A DNA stretch of 5,336 nt from an uncultured Bacilli bacterium (GCA_947630865.1 CANRJE010000088.1:1-5336); one strand, 5' to 3'. Shown: positions 1 through 5,336, numbered from the stretch's first letter. Program-made: numbers and translations. The notes: a model not told the origin generated them from the sequence alone.

Positions 1-300
1 TGTTTACAAAGTGATTTAATCAATATGTTAGATGAAACAACTCTTGAAATCAATGAATATGTTGATAATTATGATGAGCTTCTAAAAAATAAAGACTTTC
101 TTGATTTAAAAAGAAAGCTCTATAATATCCAAGTTAATCTTGAAGCAACAATTGATTATTATAATAGTAAGATAGGTGTTTATAACAATTTAAAAGATAA
201 ATCTCCAACTAGTTTTGCTACCAAGTTTTTTGTATTTGATGATTATAATGAAATAAAAAATGAAAAAGAAGAAATATCTAGATTAATTAATTTAAACTAG
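1..300 (+). CDS. LemA family protein, C-terminal fragment (5' end outside window)
   Basis: The reading frame is open from base 1 to a TAG at 298-300 and gives 99 residues, so the ATG at 25 is probably an internal Met rather than the start. The C-terminal half fits the LemA helical-bundle core. A 'YDELLKNKDFLDLKRKL' segment matches the family's 'YPdLka.e.Fl.Lq.eL' helix. It is followed by 'YYNSKIGVYNNL' (family RRYNeaVreYNtai), and 'PTSFATKFFVFDDYNEI' stands in for the usual FP-x-NLiA-x-x-fgF-x-x-x-x-yFea block. LemA proteins are usually just under 200 residues, with an N-terminal membrane anchor that would lie off the left edge. Their biochemical role is poorly defined. The gene is convergent with cdaR and is followed by hairpin terminators. 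The family call is by recognition of the pattern, not by alignment. A generic coiled-coil protein is the main alternative. Confidence 0.8.
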   Translation, partial: CLQSDLINMLDETTLEINEYVDNYDELLKNKDFLDLKRKLYNIQVNLEATIDYYNSKIGVYNNLKDKSPTSFATKFFVFDDYNEIKNEKEEISRLINLN

Positions 301-363
301 ATTTTTTATTTGAAAAACTATTTAATCATAAATAATCTTTTTATTATTAAGTATTTTCTATTT

Positions 364-395
364 AAAATAGCAATGTTTTATGCTATTTTTCTTTT
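364..395 (+). terminator. Intrinsic terminator downstream of lemA
   Basis: A perfect 9-bp inverted repeat (AAAATAGCA at 364-372, TGCTATTTT at 381-389) surrounds an 8-base loop. It runs into a T-rich tail (386-390, C, then TTTT at 392-395) on the plus strand. This fits Rho-independent termination of the lemA transcript 64 bases after its stop codon. On the minus strand the tail is only TTTTAAA, so termination of cdaR transcripts here would be weak. Confidence 0.65.
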
Positions 396-426
396 ATCAA
401 AAGTTTAGCATATTTAATTAACCATA

Positions 427-468
427 AGTAAAAGATATGACCTAAATCATATCTTATTTACTTTTTTT
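427..468. terminator. Hairpin at the cdaR 3' end, possible bidirectional terminator
   Basis: A 9-bp inverted repeat (AAGATATGA at 432-440, TCATATCTT at 447-455) has a 6-base loop. An outer AGTAA/TTACT pairing is possible across a 2-base bulge. The minus-strand stem begins inside the cdaR stop codon (454-456) and is followed by a short CTTTTACTT tail. Read on the plus strand, it is followed within a few bases by seven T's (462-468). It could stop transcription from either side of this convergent junction. Both tails are imperfect, so efficiency is uncertain. Confidence 0.5.
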
Positions 469-1818
469 AATTTCTACTCTTACTTTATCTACTTTAGACT
501 CGTAAGTTAATCTTAAATCTTCACCTGTTACTTTAACCTTAACATCATAAACACCTGGAGTTGTATATTCAGCTAAATCAACAGAAGCAATAATTGATGA
601 TGCATCAATATTATCTAACAATGATTTACTACCTTTTACAATTACTGTTATAACACTATCTTCAGCTCTACTAGCCTTAGCCTCTAATCCTTCTGGCTTA
701 TTATTAATTCGTACTTGAACATCTTTAATTTCTTTTTGCTCTTGTTTTCCTACATTTATTTTAACGGTTATCGTTTTTTCACTCATTGTTCGAACACCAT
801 TTGGTTTTTCTAAATTAATATTATAGCTTTTATTTTCCGATAGATTATTAACATCTATTTTAACAGGTATATATTCAATATTCTTTAAATTATCTTCATC
901 ACCATAAATAGTTACACTAGAAATATTTGTTGTAGTTGATTCAATTGCATAACCAAGAGCAAGTGTACCTTCTGGAATTACTCGAATTGGAACAACTTTA
1001 CTTGTTGAAGTTAAAGTCAAAGTAGCATCAACTGTTTCAGGTAAGATTTCAACATCAACAACTTCACCAGCATTATTATAAGCAACTGGTTTACCTGTAA
1101 CTGTAGTTTTACCAACTTCTTGGTCAACAATATCTTTAACATCTATTAAAACTTTAACATAAGCAACTTCTTTTAATTTATTTGCCGAACCTTTAATAGT
1201 TACTTCTGATTGACTTAGAGTTACATCACTTATATCAAGTTTGCTATCTAATTCATTTCTATTTAATACTTCAGCAGATACTTCTCTCGTATCACTTACT
1301 TTATCATAAATAACAACTGTTACACTTGATGGATCAATTTTATATTCTACAGAATCAACGTTTTGTTGACTATATTTTAAATTAACACGATGTGTTCCTA
1401 CTGATAATTCTCTCAAATCAACCGAAATTACATCAGTTGCAACTGTCTGTTTGGCAAGATAAACAGCACTTTTTCTACCTACTAAAACTACATCAACTGT
1501 CTTAGGTAATCCCTCAATTACATAAGCTTCTTCATTATAAATAGCATTAACTGGTTGATTATATAAAATTTCAGCTGAATCATCAATTAAAGCATTTGAA
1601 TTACTATCAACATAGAAAAAAACTAAAAAGGCTAAAATTAATGAAATAACAATTAAGGCTTGTTTGTTAGCAAAAACTCTTTCAATTGATTTATTATTTC
1701 GATTAAAAATATCTGTAATCTTGATAAAGAGTTTCATTATTGGTGTAATCAATATTTTATCAAATACTTTAAATATTCTACCTAAAAATAGGCAAAACTT
1801 TTTAATTATCTTCTTCAT
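454..1818 (-). CDS. cdaR: CdaR, YbbR-domain regulator of the diadenylate cyclase CdaA
   Basis: This 454-residue protein has one membrane segment (about residues 53-70, IVISLILAFLVFFYV) followed by four tandem YbbR-type beta-rich repeats, at roughly residues 88-170, 180-268, 275-355 and 364-450. The length and four-repeat layout match CdaR/YbbR of Bacillus and Listeria, where the repeats sit outside the membrane and the protein modulates c-di-AMP synthesis by CdaA. Recurring signs of the repeat are 'GLP.TVDV.L.G', 'SVTIYGDEDNLKNI' with 'IDVNNL', and 'VIVKGSKSLLDNI' with 'VDLAEY..PG'. Unlike the short cytoplasmic tail of B. subtilis YbbR, about 50 basic and hydrophobic residues precede the membrane segment. 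The start is supported by GAGGAGG at 1825-1831, six bases upstream of the ATG and inside the last codons of cdaA. The two genes overlap by 17 bases, so coupled translation is likely. Confidence 0.93.
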   Translation of the reverse strand: MKKIIKKFCLFLGRIFKVFDKILITPIMKLFIKITDIFNRNNKSIERVFANKQALIVISLILAFLVFFYVDSNSNALIDDSAEILYNQPVNAIYNEEAYVIEGLPKTVDVVLVGRKSAVYLAKQTVATDVISVDLRELSVGTHRVNLKYSQQNVDSVEYKIDPSSVTVVIYDKVSDTREVSAEVLNRNELDSKLDISDVTLSQSEVTIKGSANKLKEVAYVKVLIDVKDIVDQEVGKTTVTGKPVAYNNAGEVVDVEILPETVDATLTLTSTSKVVPIRVIPEGTLALGYAIESTTTNISSVTIYGDEDNLKNIEYIPVKIDVNNLSENKSYNINLEKPNGVRTMSEKTITVKINVGKQEQKEIKDVQVRINNKPEGLEAKASRAEDSVITVIVKGSKSLLDNIDASSIIASVDLAEYTTPGVYDVKVKVTGEDLRLTYESKVDKVRVEIKKSK

Positions 1819-2626
1819 AAATTTCCTCCTCGCTGTCAGTTTCTTCTAATTCGTCACTTGTCTTAGGTCTTAATTCATCAATTAGCATCATACGAGCATC
1901 ATCAAGAGATAAATTATAGAATAACTCTCCCTTAACAGCAATAGAAATACGACCAGTTTCTTCTGATACTACAACACTTATTGCATCTGTTTCTTCTGCT
2001 ATACCAAGTGCTGCTCTATGTCTTGTTCCAAGACGTTTATTAAGTTTTATATTGTTACTTGTTGGGAAAACTGCACCTGCACAACTAACTCTATTTCCTT
2101 GAATAATTACTGCTCCATCATGAAGTGGATTATTAGGAAAGAAAATAGAAATTAAAAGTTCACTTGAAAGATCAGCATATAAACTTTTAGCTTTATCAAT
2201 ATAATCTGATAAACTAATATCTCTTTCAATAACAATTAAAGCTCCAATTCTTGCTTTTCTACAATAATCAACTGCTTGAATTATTTCATATACTAGTTTC
2301 TCTCTCTCATCAACGGTAAGTATTTTATGTCGTCCTAATAATTGACTACGTCCAAGTTGCTCTAAAGCACCACGTATTTCTGGTTGAAAAATTATAATTA
2401 AAGCAAGTGGTCCCCATTCAATTATATATTCTAAAATCAATCCTGTTGCTGTTAAATTCAAAACATCACTTAAAATTTTAACTAAGATAATTATAAATAC
2501 TCCTTTAATTAAAAGTGACATCTTAACATTATTTTTAAAATTCTTTAAAAGATAATAAATTATTACCCAAAGAATACTTATATCTATAATCCATTTACAA
2601 AAGTTCAATATCATTGATACTGTCAT
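1802..2626 (-). CDS. cdaA: CdaA, membrane-bound diadenylate cyclase (c-di-AMP synthase)
   Basis: This enzyme condenses two ATP into cyclic di-AMP at the inner face of the membrane. At 274 residues it matches the usual CdaA length (about 273). Three N-terminal membrane segments are visible (about 6-27, 36-55 and 61-80), then the DAC (DisA_N) domain (about 82-245). Both hallmark motifs are intact: DGA at residues 170-172 within 'NNPLHDGAVII', and RHR at 202-204 within 'GTRHRAALGI'. SEETG, which contributes to the active site, is at 221-225. The enzyme should therefore be catalytically competent. The tail after residue 250 is strongly acidic (Glu/Asp-rich), and its codons double as the ribosome binding site of cdaR. 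The start at 2626 is supported by AAGGAG at 2635-2640, 8 bases upstream. Met5 is a poorer alternative. It is first in a two-gene unit with cdaR. The glmM gene that often completes this operon is not adjacent. Confidence 0.96.
   Translation of the reverse strand: MTVSMILNFCKWIIDISILWVIIYYLLKNFKNNVKMSLLIKGVFIIILVKILSDVLNLTATGLILEYIIEWGPLALIIIFQPEIRGALEQLGRSQLLGRHKILTVDEREKLVYEIIQAVDYCRKARIGALIVIERDISLSDYIDKAKSLYADLSSELLISIFFPNNPLHDGAVIIQGNRVSCAGAVFPTSNNIKLNKRLGTRHRAALGIAEETDAISVVVSEETGRISIAVKGELFYNLSLDDARMMLIDELRPKTSDELEETDSEEEIYEEDN
1819..1831 (-). promoter_or_regulatory. Shine-Dalgarno of cdaR embedded in the cdaA coding sequence
   Basis: On the minus strand GAGGAGG (1825-1831) precedes the cdaR ATG by a 6-base AAATTT spacer. 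The same bases encode consecutive Glu codons in the acidic CdaA tail. The strong site fixes the cdaR start and places it 17 bases before the end of cdaA. Confidence 0.75.
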
Positions 2627-2659
2627 ACTAAATTCTCCTTTAATTCTTTATACTAAAAT

Positions 2660-2688
2660 ATTATAACAAAAAAAAAATTATTAGTAAA
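2660..2688 (-). promoter_or_regulatory. Promoter of cdaA-cdaR (extended -10, overlapping a terminator)
   Basis: On the minus strand a perfect TATAAT (2660-2665) is preceded by TGT (2666-2668), forming an extended -10. A TTTACT -35 (2683-2688, four of six consensus bases) lies at the optimal 17-base spacing. A start of transcription near 2653 would give a leader of about 26 bases before the ATG at 2626. The spacer is the T-tract of the upstream terminator, and the -35 lies within its hairpin. No c-di-AMP riboswitch or other long leader fits in this gap. Confidence 0.7.
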
Positions 2689-2700
2689 TAGACCAATAAT
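2668..2700 (-). terminator. Intrinsic terminator of the ABC exporter operon
   Basis: On the minus strand ATTATTGGT (2692-2700) pairs with ACTAATAAT (2677-2685). The result is a 9-bp stem with one G-U pair and a 6-base CTATTT loop, followed by a T-tract reaching 2668. The hairpin begins 3 bases after the stop codon of the downstream permease gene. The stem is A+T-rich, so some readthrough into cdaA is possible. Confidence 0.7.
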
Positions 2701-2703
2701 AAT

Positions 2704-3447
2704 TTAAATATCTTTCCTTTTTCTAATGCATAAATATTTTAAAAAGAAAAGAAATATTAACATAATACCAAAATAAACGAGAGAATAAATAATTTCTATT
2801 AAAAAACTTTTATATTCTATTAAACTAAAGAAAGTACTTAATAAAAGAGGAAAACCATTAATTTTTGTTTGAATACCAAAACTCTCTAAAGGAATAACAA
2901 ATTGAATTAAAAAAATAATTAAGAAAAATAAAGTTAATTTGTTTCCAAACTTTTGATTAAAATAGAAAATAATAGTAGATATTAAGTAAACAAAAACTAT
3001 CGTTCTAAATAAATAAAAGAAAAAATATAAAAGATTTGATATATGATAAAATTGATAATCAACAATAACAATTTTTAATTCTGTTAAAATTAAACAAGAA
3101 AATATCGTTAAAAATAAACTTATTAAAAATAAAATACTAATGTATAAAATGTTATATTTAAAATTTTCTTTTAAATAGCTTTGAAAATCTTTATACCTAA
3201 GAATAACAGTATTATTTTTTATATCATTTGATAAACTTATAATATTAATAGAAATTGCTAAAAAAATTAAAATAATATTAAAGGGTAGGGTAAGACATGA
3301 TAACATTTGGTCAAAGAAATTAGCATTCCATAATTTATTACCTAATGTAAATATTCCTCCAAAAGAGCCAAAAAAGACTAAGATAATTGTTATTATAACT
3401 ATTTTTCCATTTAAAATAGATAATAGATTTTGAAATCTAGACTTCAT
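2704..3447 (-). CDS. ABC-2-type exporter permease, six membrane segments (downstream subunit)
   Basis: This 247-residue, very hydrophobic protein has about six membrane segments (roughly 14-35, 52-73, 99-122, 138-163, 169-188 and 216-238) and a basic C-terminal end (IRKRKDI). The stretch after the second segment, 'NDIKNNTVILRYKDFQSYLKENF', resembles the cytoplasmic elbow and coupling region of ABC-2 permeases ('D...g....l.R..R'). Size and topology fit the small permeases of bacteriocin or lantibiotic self-protection transporters (LanE/LanG, BcrB-like), but no specific subfamily is recognised. The gene overlaps the ATPase gene by 11 bases. Its AAGGAG site (3453-3458, 5 bases before the ATG) lies within the ATPase codons, so co-expression is likely. 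A terminator follows immediately. The function is inferred mainly from the neighbouring ATPase. The substrate is unknown. Confidence 0.75.
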   Translation of the reverse strand: MKSRFQNLLSILNGKIVIITIILVFFGSFGGIFTLGNKLWNANFFDQMLSCLTLPFNIILIFLAISINIISLSNDIKNNTVILRYKDFQSYLKENFKYNILYISILFLISLFLTIFSCLILTELKIVIVDYQFYHISNLLYFFFYLFRTIVFVYLISTIIFYFNQKFGNKLTLFFLIIFLIQFVIPLESFGIQTKINGFPLLLSTFFSLIEYKSFLIEIIYSLVYFGIMLIFLFFLKYLCIRKRKDI

Positions 3448-4075
3448 TTTCTCTCCTTACATTACCATTATCAAAATGATAAATAACATCAGATAATTCT
3501 TCTAAATCTTCTTTAATATGCGTTGATAATATAATTATTTTATTAGATTTAATCGTTTTTAAATATTCTTTTAGTTTTATAACTGTTTGTTCTTCAATTC
3601 CGTTAAAAGGTTCATCAAGTATTATGATATCATCATCTTCCATTAAAGCAGCAGATATTCCTAATTTTTGTTTCATACCAAGTGAATATTTACTATATTT
3701 TTTATCTTTTTCATCTATTAAATTAACTATATCTAAATATTTTAAAATAGTTTTATCATCTATTTTATTTTTAATTCTTGAAAGAAACTTTAAGTTTTCA
3801 TAACCACTCATTCCTGTAAAAAACTTAGGTTCTTCAATTAAAGCACCAAGACTTGGTAAAAATTCCTTTTTAAAATCATATTTTTTATTATCTAAAATAA
3901 TATCTCCAGAATCAGCAAGATAAAGACCAGATATAATTTTTAATAAAATACTTTTACCACTTCCATTACGACCACTAAAACCATAAATATTACCAGTTTC
4001 TAAAGTCATGTTGACATTATTTAAAACTATGTTACCTTTAAATTTTTTATTAATGTTAACTACTTCTAATTTCAT
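3437..4075 (-). CDS. ABC transporter ATP-binding protein (BcrA-type exporter ATPase)
   Basis: This 212-residue nucleotide-binding subunit energises export through the two flanking permeases. All core motifs are present: Walker A GRNGSGKS (residues 35-42), signature SLGMKQ (131-136), Walker B with its catalytic Glu in 'DIIILDEP' (149-156), and the switch His in 'STHIKED' (His186). The Q-loop region reads 'GALIEEPKFFTGMSGYENL', with Glu-Glu-Pro in place of Gln. This is typical of the BcrA/CcmA-like exporter class (COG1131), not of importers. The D-loop reads NGIEEQ rather than the common NGLDP. At 212 residues it is short for the class, ending soon after the switch region with no C-terminal accessory domain. 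The ATG overlaps the stop of the upstream permease as ATGA, and AAGGAGG (4083-4089) sits 7 bases before it. The ATPase call is certain. The substrate (peptide, antibiotic or lipid) is not known. Confidence 0.95.
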   Translation of the reverse strand: MKLEVVNINKKFKGNIVLNNVNMTLETGNIYGFSGRNGSGKSILLKIISGLYLADSGDIILDNKKYDFKKEFLPSLGALIEEPKFFTGMSGYENLKFLSRIKNKIDDKTILKYLDIVNLIDEKDKKYSKYSLGMKQKLGISAALMEDDDIIILDEPFNGIEEQTVIKLKEYLKTIKSNKIIILSTHIKEDLEELSDVIYHFDNGNVRRENEV

Positions 4076-5028
4076 AATTCTTCCTCCTTCATATTTTTTT
4101 CACAAGTAATTACTAGTTTTTCTTTATTTCTATAACAAACAAAAACTCCAAGCCAACTAATTAAAAAGAAAGCAAAATGCATTAGGAACGTATAGAGTGG
4201 GGGATTCATTGATAATTTAATATCAAAAAGGCTATTAATGTTAAAAAGAAAAGCTACTTCATTAAACCCAATTTTATCATAAAGTAAAATATTTTTAATT
4301 AACAAGTTTCCTATTCCAAAATTAATTATCATAGATAAACAAATGTAAGAGACCAATGAGACTAAAACAACTATAAAATAGTTATGTTTATATCTTAAAG
4401 ACATTAAAGCTATGTTAATACATATTCCTGAAACAACAAAAGCATTTAACACATAAAAAACTAAATTAAGTCTTGGCATCATTAAAGGTAATTTTATAAG
4501 GTCTAGTGTTGTTCTTTCAAATGGTATAGTTTTGAGATTTGTATAACTAAAAAAGAAAAGAATTAACAATAAAAGAATAATAGGAAAGATAAAAATATAA
4601 CGATAAGCTTTAAGAAATAATTTTCTTTTAAATTTTGGATAACTCTCTTTGATTAAATAATTAAGAATGACTTTATCATAAAATATTTTATTAAGTCCAT
4701 AAAGAGTTGTAATTGTTAAAACAAGCATTACTATAAAATCAAAAACAATTCCTGAATCTCCTTCAATAAAATAAATATATTTATCATAGAAATTAGGATT
4801 TTCCATGTATTTAAGTTCATTAGATAATTCTATACAATTTTCTTTAATATTAGGAATAAGTTCTTCTGGAATATCTGAAAAATCTGAACATCTTTTATCA
4901 TAAAATTCTTTTTGTTCAAAATAGTCGTTATCATTAAGTTTTTTATTTTTTAAAGGAAAATAAAACGAAATTATTAAAACAATTAGAAAAACAATAATTA
5001 TTAAAAAATTATTCTTAATAAATTTCAT
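4072..5028 (-). CDS. Multi-pass membrane protein, probable ABC exporter permease (upstream subunit)
   Basis: This 318-residue protein has an N-terminal membrane segment (about 7-25), then a polar segment of about 65 residues (26-92). Five further membrane segments follow (roughly 93-113, 141-161, 188-210, 216-236 and 279-299), and a charged tail ends in KEEEL. A hydrophobic helix, a sizeable external domain and then a helix cluster is a common ABC-2 permease layout. The predicted external loop is acidic and contains two Cys (47 and 65). No subfamily is recognised from motifs, and the role rests on its place directly upstream of the ATPase, overlapping by 4 bases (ATGA). The start at 5028 is supported by AGGTG (5036-5040), 7 bases upstream. 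It differs clearly from the downstream permease in length and topology, which suggests a heterodimeric transporter. The gene is the first in its operon. Confidence 0.7.
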   Translation of the reverse strand: MKFIKNNFLIIIVFLIVLIISFYFPLKNKKLNDNDYFEQKEFYDKRCSDFSDIPEELIPNIKENCIELSNELKYMENPNFYDKYIYFIEGDSGIVFDFIVMLVLTITTLYGLNKIFYDKVILNYLIKESYPKFKRKLFLKAYRYIFIFPIILLLLILFFFSYTNLKTIPFERTTLDLIKLPLMMPRLNLVFYVLNAFVVSGICINIALMSLRYKHNYFIVVLVSLVSYICLSMIINFGIGNLLIKNILLYDKIGFNEVAFLFNINSLFDIKLSMNPPLYTFLMHFAFFLISWLGVFVCYRNKEKLVITCEKNMKEEEL

Positions 5029-5046
5029 ATTCTAACACCTAGTATA

Positions 5047-5064
5047 AATATAACATATATTATA
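5047..5064 (-). promoter_or_regulatory. Candidate promoter(s) of the ABC exporter operon
   Basis: On the minus strand a perfect TATAAT (5059-5064) emerges directly from the T-tract of the rplL terminator. The best -35 for it is GTAACA (5080-5085, four of six consensus bases), but the spacing is a short 15 bases and it lies in the terminator loop. A second option is TATATT (5047-5052) with TG at 5054-5055, forming an extended -10 without a clear -35. The sequence cannot decide between them. Either gives a short leader before the ATG at 5028. Confidence 0.45.
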
Positions 5065-5092
5065 AAAAAAAAAAGAAGATGTTACTCTTCTT
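5064..5092 (-). terminator. Intrinsic terminator of rplL
   Basis: On the minus strand AAGAAGA (5086-5092) pairs with TCTTCTT (5073-5079) around a 6-base GTAACA loop. A T-tract down to 5064 follows (eleven T's in a row, the first two within the stem). The stem starts inside the rplL stop codon (5091-5093), so the terminator is as close to the gene as possible. It marks rplL as the last gene of its transcription unit. Confidence 0.7.
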
Positions 5093-5336
5093 ATTTAACT
5101 TCTACTTCAGCTCCAGCTTCTTCTAATTTAGCTTTAATTTCATTAGCTTCATCAACTGGAATATTTTCTTTAACAGCACCACCATTATCAGCAATGTCTT
5201 TAGATTCTTTTAATCCTAAACCTGTGATTTCTTTGATAATCTTGATTACGTTAACTTTTGCTGCTCCAGCATTAACTAAATTAACTGTTACTGAACTAGG
5301 TCCTTAATCAACTGGTGCTTGAGCTCCTGCTTGAGG
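5091..5336 (-). CDS. rplL: 50S ribosomal protein L7/L12, C-terminal part, with an in-frame TAA (partial or broken)
   Basis: L7/L12 forms the ribosomal stalk that recruits translational GTPases. The last 70 codons (5094-5303) encode its C-terminal domain, recognised by 'VIKIIKEITGLGLKESKDI' and the ending 'IKAKLEEAGAEVEVK'. The motifs that contact elongation factors (KVNVIKII and GLGLKE) are intact. Upstream, the same frame reads PQAGAQAPVD, an Ala/Pro/Gln-rich stretch fitting the flexible hinge, but a TAA at 5304-5306 separates hinge from domain. No ATG, GTG or TTG follows that stop in frame before the domain, so the domain could not be made as a separate product from a usual start. One base change would restore a sense codon such as CAA or GAA. 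The stop is about 30 bases from the end of the window, so a sequence error near a contig end is a strong possibility. The N-terminal dimerisation domain lies off the right edge. Confidence 0.88.

Noticed and set aside
25..300. A separate 91-residue protein starting at the ATG at 25
   Set aside because: The frame stays open to base 1, and the sequence matches only the C-terminal part of LemA, so this is the tail of a longer gene.
331..348. A further hairpin (AATAAT/ATTATT) in the lemA-cdaR gap
   Set aside because: It is only six A-T pairs, as expected by chance in such A+T-rich DNA, with no T-tract directly after the stem.
1664..1849. A 61-codon plus-strand reading frame antisense to the 5' end of cdaR and the 3' end of cdaA
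   Set aside because: It lies opposite two well-supported genes, and its hydrophobic product is a mirror of the cdaR membrane-anchor region. No ribosome binding site was noticed for it.
2627..2703. A c-di-AMP riboswitch (ydaO type) controlling cdaA
   Set aside because: The gap is only 77 bases and is filled by a terminator and promoter. There is no room for the long, structured aptamer.
4066..4075. Mycoplasma-type code with TGA read as Trp
   Set aside because: The upstream permease would extend only two codons past its TGA, so that site is not decisive. However, Trp in these genes is encoded by TGG, no internal TGA occurs, and the ATGA overlap is a normal start-stop junction.
5304..5306. Stop-codon reassignment explaining the TAA within rplL
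   Set aside because: TAA ends cdaA, cdaR, the downstream permease and rplL itself at sensible positions next to terminators, and no other gene in the window has an internal TAA.
1..5336. CRISPR array, tRNA or rRNA genes, insertion sequence, toxin-antitoxin or bacteriocin precursor gene
   Set aside because: No regularly spaced repeats, RNA gene signatures, transposase motifs or small well-started genes were seen. The coding regions and short gaps account for the window.

Overview
The window is a strongly A+T-rich bacterial segment. The gene set (CdaA-CdaR, LemA, L7/L12, a BcrA-type ABC exporter), the strong AAGGAGG-like ribosome binding sites and the dense, overlapping genes suggest a low-GC Firmicute/Bacilli-grade organism, possibly one of the uncultured gut lineages near Erysipelotrichia and Mycoplasmatota. 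That placement is inference. Trp is encoded by TGG and no gene has an internal TGA, so the code looks standard rather than mycoplasmal.

Layout, left to right. (1) The C-terminal 99 residues of a LemA-family protein run rightward off the left edge (1-300). (2) A 153-base convergent intergenic region holds two hairpin terminators. (3) The leftward cdaA-cdaR pair (2626 down to 454) encodes the membrane c-di-AMP synthase and its extracytoplasmic YbbR-repeat regulator. The two genes overlap by 17 bases, and a good extended -10 promoter lies just upstream. (4) A leftward three-gene ABC exporter cassette (5028 down to 2704) is ordered permease, ATPase, permease and has overlapping genes. Its layout resembles bacteriocin or lantibiotic self-protection (LanFEG/BcrAB-like) transporters, but no substrate can be read from the sequence. 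(5) The C-terminal domain of ribosomal protein L7/L12 (rplL), also leftward, runs off the right edge. It carries an unexpected in-frame TAA at 5304-5306.

All genes except lemA lie on the minus strand, in what look like three transcription units: rplL, the ABC cassette and cdaAR. At both junctions between units, the T-tract of the upstream terminator runs directly into the -10 of the next unit. At cdaA the promoter -35 also sits inside the terminator hairpin. The members of the ABC cassette are probably translationally coupled, as are cdaA and cdaR.

No wholly new system is evident. The points most worth a second look are the stop codon in rplL, the fused terminator-promoters, the uncharacterised exporter cassette, and a cdaAR locus without glmM directly downstream.
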